Positions 40,204 to 48,455 of a stretch of 64,000 nucleotides of DNA are shown here, in pieces. Within the stretch, counting starts at the first letter, position 1. Each line of letters begins with the position of its first letter. The translations under genes were made by a program, and so were the position numbers. The notes under the pieces were generated by a model, which worked only from the letters and a program-made list of their open reading frames with translations, had not been told where the DNA came from and did no database searches. This DNA comes from Bacteroidetes bacterium SW_9_63_38 (lineage in GTDB: Bacteria > Bacteroidota > Rhodothermia > Rhodothermales > Salinibacteraceae), in NCBI GenBank assembly GCA_003022435.1, contig PXUA01000014.1, forward strand, positions 1-64,000. Reading direction: 5' to 3'.

Positions 40204-40664
40204 TACTCAGTCATGATAAGCGTGTCGAGGTCGGGCTGATCGGACGATCGAATCGGGCGACCCGTCAGGATGATTGGGCCGCAGCACTCGTTCGGGGGCT
40301 GACCGATGACGATCCCGAACAGGTGGCGGCGGCTCGGCGTCTGCTTGCGTCCGACGACACGTTTCGCGTGCCGATCACAGTGCTTCTGGAAACCGGTTGG
40401 GGTCTGGAGGCCATCTATGAGCTGGAGCGTTCGGGGGTAGCGGAGGGCCTCCGTCATTTTCTGGGGCTTCCGAAGGTTGAGGTCGACCGTCCTCGGCGTG
40501 TCGCGGCGGCGCTGCAGTGGTACGAGGAGGGGCTGGACTTCGCTGACGCTGTGCATCTTGCGCTCTCACAAGAGGCGGATCAACTGGCGACGTTTGATCA
40601 ATCGTTTGCTCGCGACGCAGACGGCATGGGCGCTTGTCCCGTTGTTGAGATCGGGGCAGACTGA
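40175..40664 (+). pseudogene. PIN-domain toxin with disrupted 5' end
   Basis: ACG ACC GTT CTC GAC ACC AAT ATT at 40175 looks like the start MTVLDTNI with its ATG changed to ACG. The frame stops after ten codons. Beyond about 80 bases of unrelated sequence, homology resumes near 40284 as ALVRGLTDDDPEQVAAARRL, then ITVLLETGWGLEAIYELER and YEEGLDFADAVHLALSQEAD to the end at 40664. The first metal-binding aspartate is therefore separated from the rest, and the toxin should be dead. Confidence 0.6.
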
Positions 40665-40714
40665 GACGAGCCCCTGCAATTCCACACGCCGAATGTCCCC
40701 ATTCCGCACGTGGT

Positions 40715-41278
40715 TCACCCGTGCCAGCGCAGCCGCTTGACGCCGACGTCGGCCAGTGTGGTGAGGCCGCCGGTGTCGACGAGGTGCCAGAAGAGGGTGC
40801 GGGTGGCGAGGGCGTCGCCCACGGCCGTGTGCAGCGCCTCGTCGGGGGCGGCGTCGAACTGGGCGAGCAGGGGACCGAGCGAATAGTCGTCTGGGGCGTC
40901 CAGGAGCGCCCGGGCCAGGCCGAGGGTGTCGACGTAGCGGAGGTCGAGGCCAGGGTGTCCGAGTCGTTCGGCCTCGTAGGTGACGAAGCGAAAGTCGAAC
41001 GACAGGTTGTGCCCGACGACTACGCGGTCCTCAAGGACATCGAGCAGGCGAGGCAACCGGCGGGCAACCGCTTGATCGGACGGCGCGTCGTGGTCGCTTT
41101 TCCAGTCGAAGCGGATGCCGTTCTGGTCGACGACGGCGATCTCGCGGATGCGGCCGCCGCGGTCGGGACGTAGTGCCGTCGTTTCCAGGTCGAAGAAGAT
41201 CAGCGGGACGGTGCGGAGGGGACGGTCGGGCTGCACGGGGGCAATGCCCACATGAGAGGGAGACGCCAAGCAGGTCAT
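40715..41278 (-). CDS. DnaQ-like 3'-5' exonuclease (DEDDh)
   Basis: 187 residues with the three exonuclease motifs: LIFFDLETTAL (Exo I, Asp and Glu), VVVGHNLSFDFRFV (Exo II), and HTAVGDALATRTLFWH (Exo III with the catalytic His and Asp). No polymerase, helicase or GIY-YIG domain is attached. Stand-alone DnaQ-type enzymes proofread or trim 3' ends. In some I-E systems such a domain is fused to Cas2 or acts in trans to trim prespacers. Its place against the old end of array 2 makes that role worth testing. The first 25 residues before RTVPLIFFDLE are poorly conserved, so the start could be internal. Confidence 0.85.
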   Translation of the reverse strand: MTCLASPSHVGIAPVQPDRPLRTVPLIFFDLETTALRPDRGGRIREIAVVDQNGIRFDWKSDHDAPSDQAVARRLPRLLDVLEDRVVVGHNLSFDFRFVTYEAERLGHPGLDLRYVDTLGLARALLDAPDDYSLGPLLAQFDAAPDEALHTAVGDALATRTLFWHLVDTGGLTTLADVGVKRLRWHG

Positions 41279-41417
41279 AGTGCAGCTTCAACTGGTCCGT
41301 TGTGCAATCGAGATACCTCAAGCTGGAGCTTGGAGCAATAGCAAACTGCTTTCCCCAAAAGATCGTTTGAAGCTGCGGCCCACCTCGACGGCTACTGTTG
41401 CGCCGATCTTCGGCCTT

Positions 41418-41776
41418 GGGGAAATCCATTCTCACTTCCGAAGGGGAGCGGTATTGCGAGGCGATCAGAATGCATGATTCTTCGATCACGTCGGGGAGGG
41501 GGCGTCCCCGCTGCCGAACCGGCTCGACGTTGCGGCACCTACCCCGTGTCTCTTGGGCGACCTCAAAGCCTAATCGGGGCGATTTCCGCCATCGGCGCTC
41601 GTCCGGCTCTGGAGAGCTAACGAATGGAGGCTGCCCTCCCATGCGCTCACGGAGGGGCGATCCCGGCTGTCGAACGAGTTCGGCTCTGCGGAGCCACCGA
41701 TCATAAAGCCTCAAGAGACCTTGCGCTCTCGGGTCTATCCCCGCTGTCGGACCTCGTCCGACTCTGCGGGGCTACC
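41418..41776 (-). CRISPR. Degenerate long-hairpin repeat ladder beyond array 2
   Basis: Five repeat-like units at 41418-41466, 41500-41543, 41577-41621, 41655-41698 and 41732-41776 are separated by four gaps of exactly 33 bases. The last unit begins GGTCTATCCCCGC and ends TGCGGGGCTACC, the two ends of the array 2 repeat. It has 20 bases (TGTCGGACCTCGTCCGACTC) in place of the 3-base loop. The insert makes an inner stem GTCGGAC/GTCCGAC. In other units this is GCCGAAC/GTTCGAC or GTCGAGC/GTTCGGC, so pairing is largely kept while bases change. Degeneracy increases leftwards. A sixth unit may end at 41384, again 33 bases before the fifth. Confidence 0.85.
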
Positions 41777-41779
41777 GCA

Positions 41780-42409
41780 ATGGACCGGGTTATTGCCGAG
41801 CAGGAGGACGTTCCAGAGGCGATGAGTCGGCCGGACGTGGGCCCAATTAGCTTCTTATGGGGAGAGCCCGGGGATTCGAGTCAGGAATTTTCCGACGGAC
41901 ATGGTGTTTCCCACATCATTGCCAGACGAAACTGGGAGGGTAATGATGGTGAGCAGGTCGCCCGAAAAATGGTGGAGGTTCTGGCCTATGGAACTGTCGA
42001 TCGAGAGTATGGCCCTGAGAAAGCCCGGCGAGTGGATATAAAATATGACGGCCGCAAGGCTGTTTTATCGCTATTCCGTCATGGGAGCCGAGAGACGTGG
42101 CTTCTGACTGGATATGAGCTGTCAGACAATGAAAAGGCCTCCGATGGAGCCGGCGAAGCTTACGATTCGTCCGGCCCTACGCGCACCGGGCCTACACGTT
42201 ATCGTCCCGATGCGGGTGCGGAGGCTGGTGATAGTACGACGGGGGCCGATGGTAGTTCAGACTCGCAAGGGCCAGAAGCTAAGTTCAGCCGGGAGCCGAC
42301 AGACGGTTCTCAGGAAGAAGACAAATCCCAGGATGGAGGACAGGGCGCTGAGAGCCAGGGTCTATCCCCGCGGATGCGGGGCTACCAATCTTTCCGCCTT
42401 CGACCATGA
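41780..42409 (+). CDS. BECR-type (barnase/colicin E5-like) nuclease ORF inside the CRISPR array
   Basis: The ATG at 41780 is 3 bases after a degenerate repeat. The first 120 residues carry the phage polyvalent-protein nuclease pattern: MSRPDVGPISFLWGEPG, then HGVSHIIARRNWEG, MVEVLAYGTV, RRVDIKYDGRKAVLSLF, and ETWLLTGYEL. A low-complexity tail follows (TGADGSSDSQGPEAKFSREP) that also resembles the ends of such proteins. The frame reads into the first intact repeat and stops in spacer 1. The N-terminal parts of the parent phage protein are absent, so it may be a captured fragment. Catalytic His and Arg candidates (SHII, ARR) are present. It lies on the strand opposite to array transcription. 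Confidence 0.65.
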   Translation: MDRVIAEQEDVPEAMSRPDVGPISFLWGEPGDSSQEFSDGHGVSHIIARRNWEGNDGEQVARKMVEVLAYGTVDREYGPEKARRVDIKYDGRKAVLSLFRHGSRETWLLTGYELSDNEKASDGAGEAYDSSGPTRTGPTRYRPDAGAEAGDSTTGADGSSDSQGPEAKFSREPTDGSQEEDKSQDGGQGAESQGLSPRMRGYQSFRLRP

Positions 42410-43118
42410 ACCTGTGCTGGGTCTATCCCCGCGGATGCGGGGCTACCTGGAGCGAGAGTACACGATCGACCTCATCGCGAGGTCTATCCCCGCGGATGCG
42501 GGGCTACCAGCGTCCCGCCCCGTCCGCTACGATCAGTAAAAGGTCTATCCCCGCGGATGCGGGGCTACCAGATCCAACGCCTCGGCGATATACTTTACCT
42601 GAGGTCTATCCCCGCGGATGCGGGGCTACCAGTAAAGTATCTGATCAAGGAAGGAGAGGCCCAGGTCTATCCCCGCGGATGCGGGGCTACCCGCCCCTAC
42701 ATGAAGGCGCACCCTGTCGGTACGGGTCTATCCCCGCGGATGCGGGGCTACCGGGGAGCTGGGTACCATGAAGGCACAGCGCGAGGGTCTATCCCCGCGG
42801 ATGCGGGGCTACCTCGGCCGAACACGTATCCGTCCCCATCGGCGTCGGTCTATCCCCGCGGATGCGGGGCTACCCGCGGAATGATAGAGGAGCTGTCAAG
42901 CGCTTGCGGTCTATCCCCGCGGATGCGGGGCTACCAGCCCCTGCTCGTAGAGCCACCCAAAAAACCGGGGTCTATCCCCGCGGATGCGGGGCTACCAAAT
43001 CCGGGGACGGCTTTTATTGCTATTGGCTAGGTCTATCCCCGCGGATGCGGGGCTACCCCGAAGACGAGGCGGTAATCGTCGAGGTGCCCAGGTCTATCCC
43101 CGCGGATGCGGGGCTACC
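42359..43118 (-). CRISPR. Type I-E CRISPR array 2: 13 repeats, 12 spacers
   Basis: The 28-base repeat reads GGTCTATCCCCGC-GGA-TGCGGGGCTACC on the plus strand with a constant 61-base period, so spacers are 33 nt. 13 x 28 plus 12 x 33 gives exactly 760 bases. The repeat shares its first 12 bases and the CCCCG/CGGGG stem with array 1 but differs in the loop and last bases. Transcription is leftward with the same handle, CGGGGATAGACC, as array 1. All 13 repeats look identical. The old (left) end is broken off by the nuclease ORF, beyond which the long-hairpin ladder continues. Confidence 0.97.
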
Positions 43119-43297
43119 CTGCTACAAGTTGTCGTATCAGGGGCGAGAACACGCAAGCTGAGGTGTATCGACCGCCACTCTGTCACCTTCATCAGTGCTC
43201 TCGCCTCCACGCTTCAATTCCAGGCGAGTTCCATAGGAGGAGGGACAAATCTGTCGTCCCGCCGCCTTGCGCACGATGCGGCAGCACCACAAGGAGG
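43119..43297 (-). promoter_or_regulatory. Leader region of array 2
   Basis: Gene-free DNA upstream (minus sense) of the newest repeat. It ends CTTGTAGCAG next to the repeat, and array 1 also has AGCAG at this junction. CTCGCCT/AGGCGAG dyads lie near 43199-43227. No promoter boxes could be assigned. Confidence 0.4.
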
Positions 43298-43787
43298 TTA
43301 TTCAAACACGCATTTCCCCCGGTTGAACGTCACGGAGATCTCGGGCGGCTTGAAGTTGCTGGGCCAGTGGTCGGGCATCTCCTGGTCGGTGTCGGAGCGC
43401 TTTACAAACCCACATACCTGAGGGTCAAGGATTAGGTCTCCTGTAGAAATAGTCGGTCTTGTTCTTCGAAAGAAAGAATGTGGAACGAAGCTCCAGGGTC
43501 ACAGTGCTCGGCAAGACGGAGCTCTCGGGGGCGTGCGTCTGAACGACGAATCGATCGCCGGCGGAGGCGGCGAACTGATTCAGATGATACGCCCAGTCTC
43601 CGTGACGCTCAGTGGTCGTTTCCTCCTCGTTCCACCCCTCCACAACCAGAACGATGAATGTTCCCGAATCCCAGGCATCGCACAGCGGCGAGTCGGCCTC
43701 TTGAGTATGAGATGGAGAGTCCCAGACAAACAGGAGCCGAAGGCCAATCCGAACACGACCTTCGTGATCGACATCATCCTATTCGAG
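43298..43787 (-). pseudogene. Frameshifted remnant of an unidentified protein
   Basis: A minus-strand frame reads LRLLFVWDSPSHTQEADSPL, then TFIVLVVEGWNEEETTTERH, NQFAASAGDRFVVQTHAPES and VTLELRSTFFLSKNKTDYFY before stopping at 43425. The neighbouring frame then continues TGDLILDPQVCGFVKRSDTD and QEMPDHWPSNFKPPEISVTF to a stop at 43298. The two together look like one protein with a shift near 43450. No start codon or family was found. Confidence 0.35.
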
Positions 43788-43966
43788 AGCAATCTTTCTT
43801 CGTTGGGAAGAGCGGAGGGCGCGTCGGCATCGTGTTGGAACCGAAAATGTCGAGGAGGGAAGCTATTCCGGGACGAGGGGCAGCCGGGGACCGGTGGAAG
43901 GACGTGTACGACGGGGGCGATGGCGAAACCGGGTCGAAATGCGGGCCGCGCTCATGCGATCATCGG

Positions 43967-44040
43967 TGGGCCCGGGGGGACTTGAACCCCCGACCGATCG
44001 ATTATGAGTCGACTGCTCTAACCAACTGAGCTACGGGCCC
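43967..44040 (-). tRNA. tRNA with CAU anticodon (probably tRNA-Ile2, else Met)
   Basis: The minus strand folds as a full cloverleaf: acceptor GGGCCCG with CGGGCCC, D arm GCTC-AGTTGGTTA-GAGC, anticodon arm GTCGA-CTCATAA-TCGAT, and T arm GGGGG-TTCAAGT-CCCCC. CCA is not encoded. The anticodon CAU with G1-C72 excludes the initiator. The arm ACTCATAATCG and the T loop TTCAAGT resemble the TilS-modified isoleucine tRNA more than the elongator methionine tRNA, but the identity is not certain. Confidence 0.92.
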
Positions 44041-44614
44041 AACAGGGGCACCGCTCATTGCCTGCGGTGCACGCGACATGGACGCACGACCCCGCGCGCC
44101 GACAGTTCCGCGGACGTCTGCCGGGCTTTTCAGGAAAGATGACGGTGGAGCCTCCGCGTACGTCGAGGGGGCGGTGGCTGGAACCATCGAGTGGTTGGCC
44201 ATCGACAGGTCCGGCGCCGCCCGTTCGTTCTCAAGTTGGCCGGCCGCACCCGTTTCCAGCGTGCACGACATGGGCAGAGGGAGAGAAGGAAATCGGTGCC
44301 AGCGTTTCTCCATAAGTGTCGGTGTCAGTCCCGTCCGAGGTGGGGACCCTGGAGGGCATGGCCCTACGGCTGCTCCTGTGGTCATGAGCAAACGAACAAC
44401 CGGCCAAGAGCCAATTGTTTGGGGAAGACCACCGGGCCGAATGAGCGAAAGGGAAAGAATAATTGAGCCAAAAAAGTGAAAAATTGGCAAATATTCGCAC
44501 ATGTAATCGGTTACAAAAAGGAACTGGGTTGAGGAAGGCTTCCGTCTCACTGTAGAATATGTGTTGTTAATCCAAATACAGATCATCTTTTCGTTGCTTC
44601 AGACCGCCATTTCT
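44041..44614 (+). promoter_or_regulatory. Gap with probable amt promoter
   Basis: No gene is supported in this 574-bp gap. The last 150 bases are AT-rich. TTGAGG (44529-44534), an 18-base spacer and TAGAAT (44553-44558) form a reasonable promoter 57 bases before the amt ATG. Confidence 0.5.
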
Positions 44615-45964
44615 ATGCAGATCCGATCGCTTCTCATTCTCGTTGGGACCATCGCTGTGCTCACGCCCTCCGTCGCGGTCGCTGCCCCGGGCGGGGAGAG
44701 CGCCGCTGCGTCCGTGCAGACGAACCTCGACTTCGTCTGGATGACCGTGGCGGCGGCGCTCGTCTTCTTCATGCAGGCTGGGTTTGCGCTGCTGGAGACC
44801 GGCTTTACGCAGGCGAAGAACGCCATCAACATCATCATGAAGAATGTGGTGGACGCCTCGGCCGGGGGGCTCGTGTTTTTCGCCGTGGGGTTTGCGCTGA
44901 TGTTCGGGCCGTCCTGGAACGGGCTTGTCGGGACCGGTGGGTTTTTCCTGACCGGCATTGAGGGGCAGTCGACGGCCTGGACGTACGGATTCTTTTTCTT
45001 CCAGGCGGTCTTTGCGGCCACGGCGGCCACGATCGTCTCCGGGGCCGTAGCTGGGCGGGTCAAGTTCATTGGGTACCTTCTCTTTTCGGTGACCATCACC
45101 GGGCTCATCTATCCGGTCTTCGGGGCCTGGGCCTGGGGCGGCCTGTTCAACGGAGGCGGATGGCTGGAGCAGCTCGGGTTCATCGACTTTGCGGGCTCGA
45201 CCGTCGTGCACTCCATCGGCGGCTGGGCGGCCCTGGCCGGGGCGCTCGTGTTGGGGCCGCGGCTGGGCAAGTACGACGACGATGGGGCGCCGCAGGACCT
45301 CCCGGCGCACAACCTCCCGCTCGCGGCGCTTGGGGTTTTCATTCTGTGGCTCGGGTGGTTCGGCTTCAATGCCGGCTCGACGACCGCAGGGACCACGAGC
45401 ATCGCGCTGATTGCCACGAACACATTCTTGGCGGCGGGCGCTGGGGCCGTGGGGGCGACGATAACGACCTCGCTCCGCACCGGGGTGGCCCGAGCACGCA
45501 TGGCCCTGAACGGGGTGCTCGGCGGACTGGTGAGCATCACGGCCGGATGTGCTACGCTCATGCCGGGCTTTGCGGTCCTGGCAGGATTGATCGCGGGGGT
45601 TCTCGTGGTATACGGAACGTACGCCATCGAACGCATCGCCGACGATCCGGTCGGGGCCGTGGCTGTGCATGGCATCTGCGGGGCGTGGGGCACCCTCGCG
45701 GCGGGGCTGTTCAACGTGGGGGCGTTCAGCTTCTCGCAGGTCGCCGTGCAGCTCATCGGGATTGGGGTGGCCTTTTCCTGGGCCTTTCCCACCAGCTACG
45801 CGGCCTTCATGCTCGCGGACGCTGTGGTCGGGATCACGCTCACGGAGGAGGTTGAAGAGAAGGGGCTGGACGTCCACGAGCACGATGCCGCGGCGTATCC
45901 CGACTTCGAAGACATTCAGTCCGACTTTGAGCAGGCGCACCAGGAGGCGCTCGAACAGGCGTAG
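44615..45964 (+). CDS. amt: Ammonium transporter (Amt/Rh family)
   Basis: 449 residues from the ATG at 44615, with a signal-like segment (MQIRSLLILVGTIAVLTPSV) and then eleven membrane helices. Amt blocks are ALVFFMQAGFALLETGFTQA, the pore-histidine segment STVVHSIGGWAALAGALVLG, LWLGWFGFNAGS, and the second histidine in VHGICGAWGTLAAG. It passes ammonium across the inner membrane. The short acidic C-terminus (YPDFEDIQSDFEQAHQEALE) would contact a PII protein if there is one; no glnB/glnK is adjacent. An Lrp-type regulator and glnA follow. Confidence 0.96.
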   Translation: MQIRSLLILVGTIAVLTPSVAVAAPGGESAAASVQTNLDFVWMTVAAALVFFMQAGFALLETGFTQAKNAINIIMKNVVDASAGGLVFFAVGFALMFGPSWNGLVGTGGFFLTGIEGQSTAWTYGFFFFQAVFAATAATIVSGAVAGRVKFIGYLLFSVTITGLIYPVFGAWAWGGLFNGGGWLEQLGFIDFAGSTVVHSIGGWAALAGALVLGPRLGKYDDDGAPQDLPAHNLPLAALGVFILWLGWFGFNAGSTTAGTTSIALIATNTFLAAGAGAVGATITTSLRTGVARARMALNGVLGGLVSITAGCATLMPGFAVLAGLIAGVLVVYGTYAIERIADDPVGAVAVHGICGAWGTLAAGLFNVGAFSFSQVAVQLIGIGVAFSWAFPTSYAAFMLADAVVGITLTEEVEEKGLDVHEHDAAAYPDFEDIQSDFEQAHQEALEQA

Positions 45965-46203
45965 CCGGTGGACGAACGGGACGCAGCCCGATCCGTGCGG
46001 CCCGCCTGTGACTGTCCACCGGGCGGAGGCAGCGGGGGACCGTCGCTCTTCGTCGCCGCACCGGTCGGGGCGGGCCCGTTCCGGGCTGGAGGAGTCGCGA
46101 GTGTCCCATCCCAGTGTAGAAGCGTGAGCAAGCAGGAATGTGAAGAAAATGAAGCGCTTCCGGAAAAATCTTTACGCGTTCTACAAAAATATTTTCAGTA
46201 TTG

Positions 46204-46234
46204 ACTTGACAAACCAAAGAAAGTCAAGTAAGAT
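46204..46234 (+). promoter_or_regulatory. Promoter and overlapping operator of the Lrp-type gene
   Basis: TTGACA (46206-46211), a 17-base spacer and TAAGAT (46229-46234) form a near-consensus promoter. The inverted repeat ACTTGAC-N12-GTCAAGT overlaps both boxes, which suits autoregulation by the Lrp/AsnC protein encoded 36 bases downstream. Confidence 0.75.
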
Positions 46235-46269
46235 AGCGACGAGTCAAAAAGAAATAGCAAGCGGAGCCG

Positions 46270-46776
46270 GTGGCACGCAGCATTGACGAGATCGACGCGA
46301 AGATCCTTGAGCTTCTGCAGGAAGAGGGTCGCATGAAGCGGAGCGACGTTGCAGACGAGGTCGATCTATCGATTTCCGCTGTGAGCGAGCGCATGCGTAA
46401 GCTTGAGGAACGCGGCGTGATTCAGGGATACAAGGCGATTGTGGATCCGAAGCGATTACATCTGGACATCACGGCATTCATCCGGGTGTCCGTCGACGGA
46501 TCGGAGCAGTATCCGGCCTTCGTGGACGAGGTCATCGACATGGAACCGGTGCTGGAGGTGCACTCCATTACCGGAGCGGGGTCGCATGTGCTGAAGGTAC
46601 GCACCAAAAACACGACGACCCTGGAGCGTTTTCTGTCGAAGATCCAGGCCGTGCCGGGCGTGACGCAAACGACCACGAGCATTGTGCTCAGCACCTTCGA
46701 GGAGTCGCGTGCGGTGCCGGCCGAGCCGATGGAACTCTACGATTACGACGAGGACAACGTCTCGTCGGCCCCGTGA
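46270..46776 (+). CDS. Lrp/AsnC-family transcriptional regulator
   Basis: 168 residues starting with [23 protein letters not shown], then the helix-turn-helix [20 protein letters not shown] and [19 protein letters not shown]. The RAM effector domain follows ([46 protein letters not shown]). Such proteins sense amino acids. Lying between amt and glnA, it probably responds to nitrogen or glutamine status and may control glnA 85 bp downstream. The upstream dyad is a likely own binding site. Confidence 0.93.
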   Translation: MARSIDEIDAKILELLQEEGRMKRSDVADEVDLSISAVSERMRKLEERGVIQGYKAIVDPKRLHLDITAFIRVSVDGSEQYPAFVDEVIDMEPVLEVHSITGAGSHVLKVRTKNTTTLERFLSKIQAVPGVTQTTTSIVLSTFEESRAVPAEPMELYDYDEDNVSSAP

Positions 46777-46861
46777 GGGGAACGAGGAAAGGCATCGCTC
46801 GCTCTGGGCGATGCATTTTCTGTTTGAGCGTACCCACTCAATTAATCACACACCCAAACAC

Positions 46862-48202
46862 ATGGCAACTGAACAAGACGTTCTCAATAAAATCGAGTCG
46901 GAGGACGTGGACTTCCTCCGTCTGCAATTCACCGACATTCTGGGTCGGGTCAAGAATGTATCGATTCCGGCCAGCCAAGCCGAGAAATCCTTCGACGAAG
47001 GGATTTACTTCGACGGGTCCTCCATTGAGGGCTTCGTTCGGATTCAGGAGTCGGACATGCGGCTGGAGCCGGATCCCGATACGTTCGCGATTCTTCCGTG
47101 GCGAAGCGAGCGGGGCGATGAGACGACCACCGCGCGCCTCATCTGCGATGTCTACAACACGTCGACGGGGGAGCCCTTCATCGGCGACCCGCGGTATGTG
47201 TTGCAGCAAGCCATTGATCGAGCCAACGATCTCGGCTACGAGCTCAACGCCGGTCCGGAGCCCGAATTCTTCATCTTCGAGAATCACGAAGACGGAACGG
47301 CCTCGATCATCACGCACGACAAGGGTGGCTACTTCGACCTGGCGCCGAAGGACACGGCCCAGGAGATCCGGGCGGAGATTATCTATACGCTTGAGTCGAT
47401 GGGCTTCGAGGTCGAGGCCAGCCACCACGAGGTGGCCCCCGGCCAGCACGAGATCGACTTCAAGTACGCCGACGCGCTGACGACGGCGGACAACATTGCG
47501 ACGTTCCGGTCGGTTGTGCGGGCCACTGCGCAGCTTCACGATGTGCACGCCACGTTCATGCCGAAGCCCATTTCCGGCATCAACGGCTCGGGCATGCACA
47601 CGCACCTCTCGCTGTTCGAGGACGGCGACAACGCCTTCCACGACGGCAGCGACGAGTTCAACCTGAGCGACACCGCCTACAGCTTCCTCGGCGGCATTCT
47701 GGAGCACGCGCCGGCCATTACGGCGATCTGCAATCCGACCGTCAACTCGTACAAGCGGCTCGTGCCGGGCTACGAGGCGCCGATTTACGTCGCCTGGAGC
47801 GACGTGAACCGGTCGGCCCTCGTGCGGAAGCCGGCGGCCCGCGTCCCGGCGGCCTCGCGGATTGAGCTCCGCTCGCCGGACCCGTCCAGCAACCCGTACC
47901 TCGCCCTCGCGGTGATGCTGAGCGCTGGACTCGACGGCATCGAGAAGGATCTCGATGCGCCGGATCCGGTGCGCGAAAACATCTACGAGTTCACCGAGGA
48001 GGATCGGGAGGAGCGCGGCATCGAGACGCTGCCCTCCACCCTTGGACAGGCCGTCGACGCGCTTCAGGAGGACGAGGTCATCATGGACGCGCTCGGCCCG
48101 CACGTGAGCGAGAAGTTCGTGCAGGCGAAGACGGAGGAGTACACCGACTTCCTCGCCTCGGTCTCCGAGTGGGAGCACGAGCAGTACCTGGAGACGTTTT
48201 AG
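46862..48202 (+). CDS. glnA: Glutamine synthetase, type I
   Basis: 446 residues from the ATG at 46862. Signatures are [29 protein letters not shown], the ATP-binding region [20 protein letters not shown], and [20 protein letters not shown] followed by [10 protein letters not shown] and the [20 protein letters not shown] block. It is close to the short GSI-alpha form, and I do not see the tyrosine adenylylation motif of GSI-beta. It makes glutamine from glutamate and the ammonium brought in by Amt. A strong terminator follows. Confidence 0.97.
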   Translation: MATEQDVLNKIESEDVDFLRLQFTDILGRVKNVSIPASQAEKSFDEGIYFDGSSIEGFVRIQESDMRLEPDPDTFAILPWRSERGDETTTARLICDVYNTSTGEPFIGDPRYVLQQAIDRANDLGYELNAGPEPEFFIFENHEDGTASIITHDKGGYFDLAPKDTAQEIRAEIIYTLESMGFEVEASHHEVAPGQHEIDFKYADALTTADNIATFRSVVRATAQLHDVHATFMPKPISGINGSGMHTHLSLFEDGDNAFHDGSDEFNLSDTAYSFLGGILEHAPAITAICNPTVNSYKRLVPGYEAPIYVAWSDVNRSALVRKPAARVPAASRIELRSPDPSSNPYLALAVMLSAGLDGIEKDLDAPDPVRENIYEFTEEDREERGIETLPSTLGQAVDALQEDEVIMDALGPHVSEKFVQAKTEEYTDFLASVSEWEHEQYLETF

Positions 48203-48211
48203 CACGGGCAT

Positions 48212-48251
48212 CTCAGTGAAGAATCCTCCTGAATGAGGAGTCCTCACTGAG
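48212..48251 (+). other. Long hairpin after glnA
   Basis: CTCAGTGA and TCACTGAG form a perfect outer stem and TCCTC/GAGGA an inner one. It has no T tract and lies 22 bases before the true terminator, so it may stabilise the glnA mRNA end. Confidence 0.5.
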
Positions 48252-48273
48252 GCACGTACCGCACGCAAAGAAG

Positions 48274-48306
48274 CGGCCGGCTTCCCTCGGGGGCCGGTCG
48301 TTTTTT
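48274..48306 (+). terminator. Intrinsic terminator of glnA
   Basis: CGGCCGG pairs with CCGGTCG around TTCCCTCGGGGG-like loop bases and is followed at once by TTTTTTG. Confidence 0.85.
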
Positions 48307-48455
48307 GTTGGAAGGGGGGGAGGGCTCGTCCGGGTGGGGCCAGCCCGGTCCGAGTCGCCCACCGGTCGCGTTGAGCGGAAACTGGGGACCGAGACGGGGA
48401 GGCCGTCCGTGCAACTGCACCGGTCGTCATGTGTCTCGTCTGTGCGAGAGGCCCA

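Noticed and set aside
42406-43161. Frames with repeated YPRGCGAT / SPRMRGY peptides across array 2
   Set aside because: Same cause as in array 1: repeats read as protein.
46838-48430. A 530-residue antisense frame opposite glnA, and similar long frames opposite amt, lysAC and the PD40 gene
   Set aside because: High GC content removes stops from the complementary frame; the sense genes are unmistakable and the antisense products have no domain.
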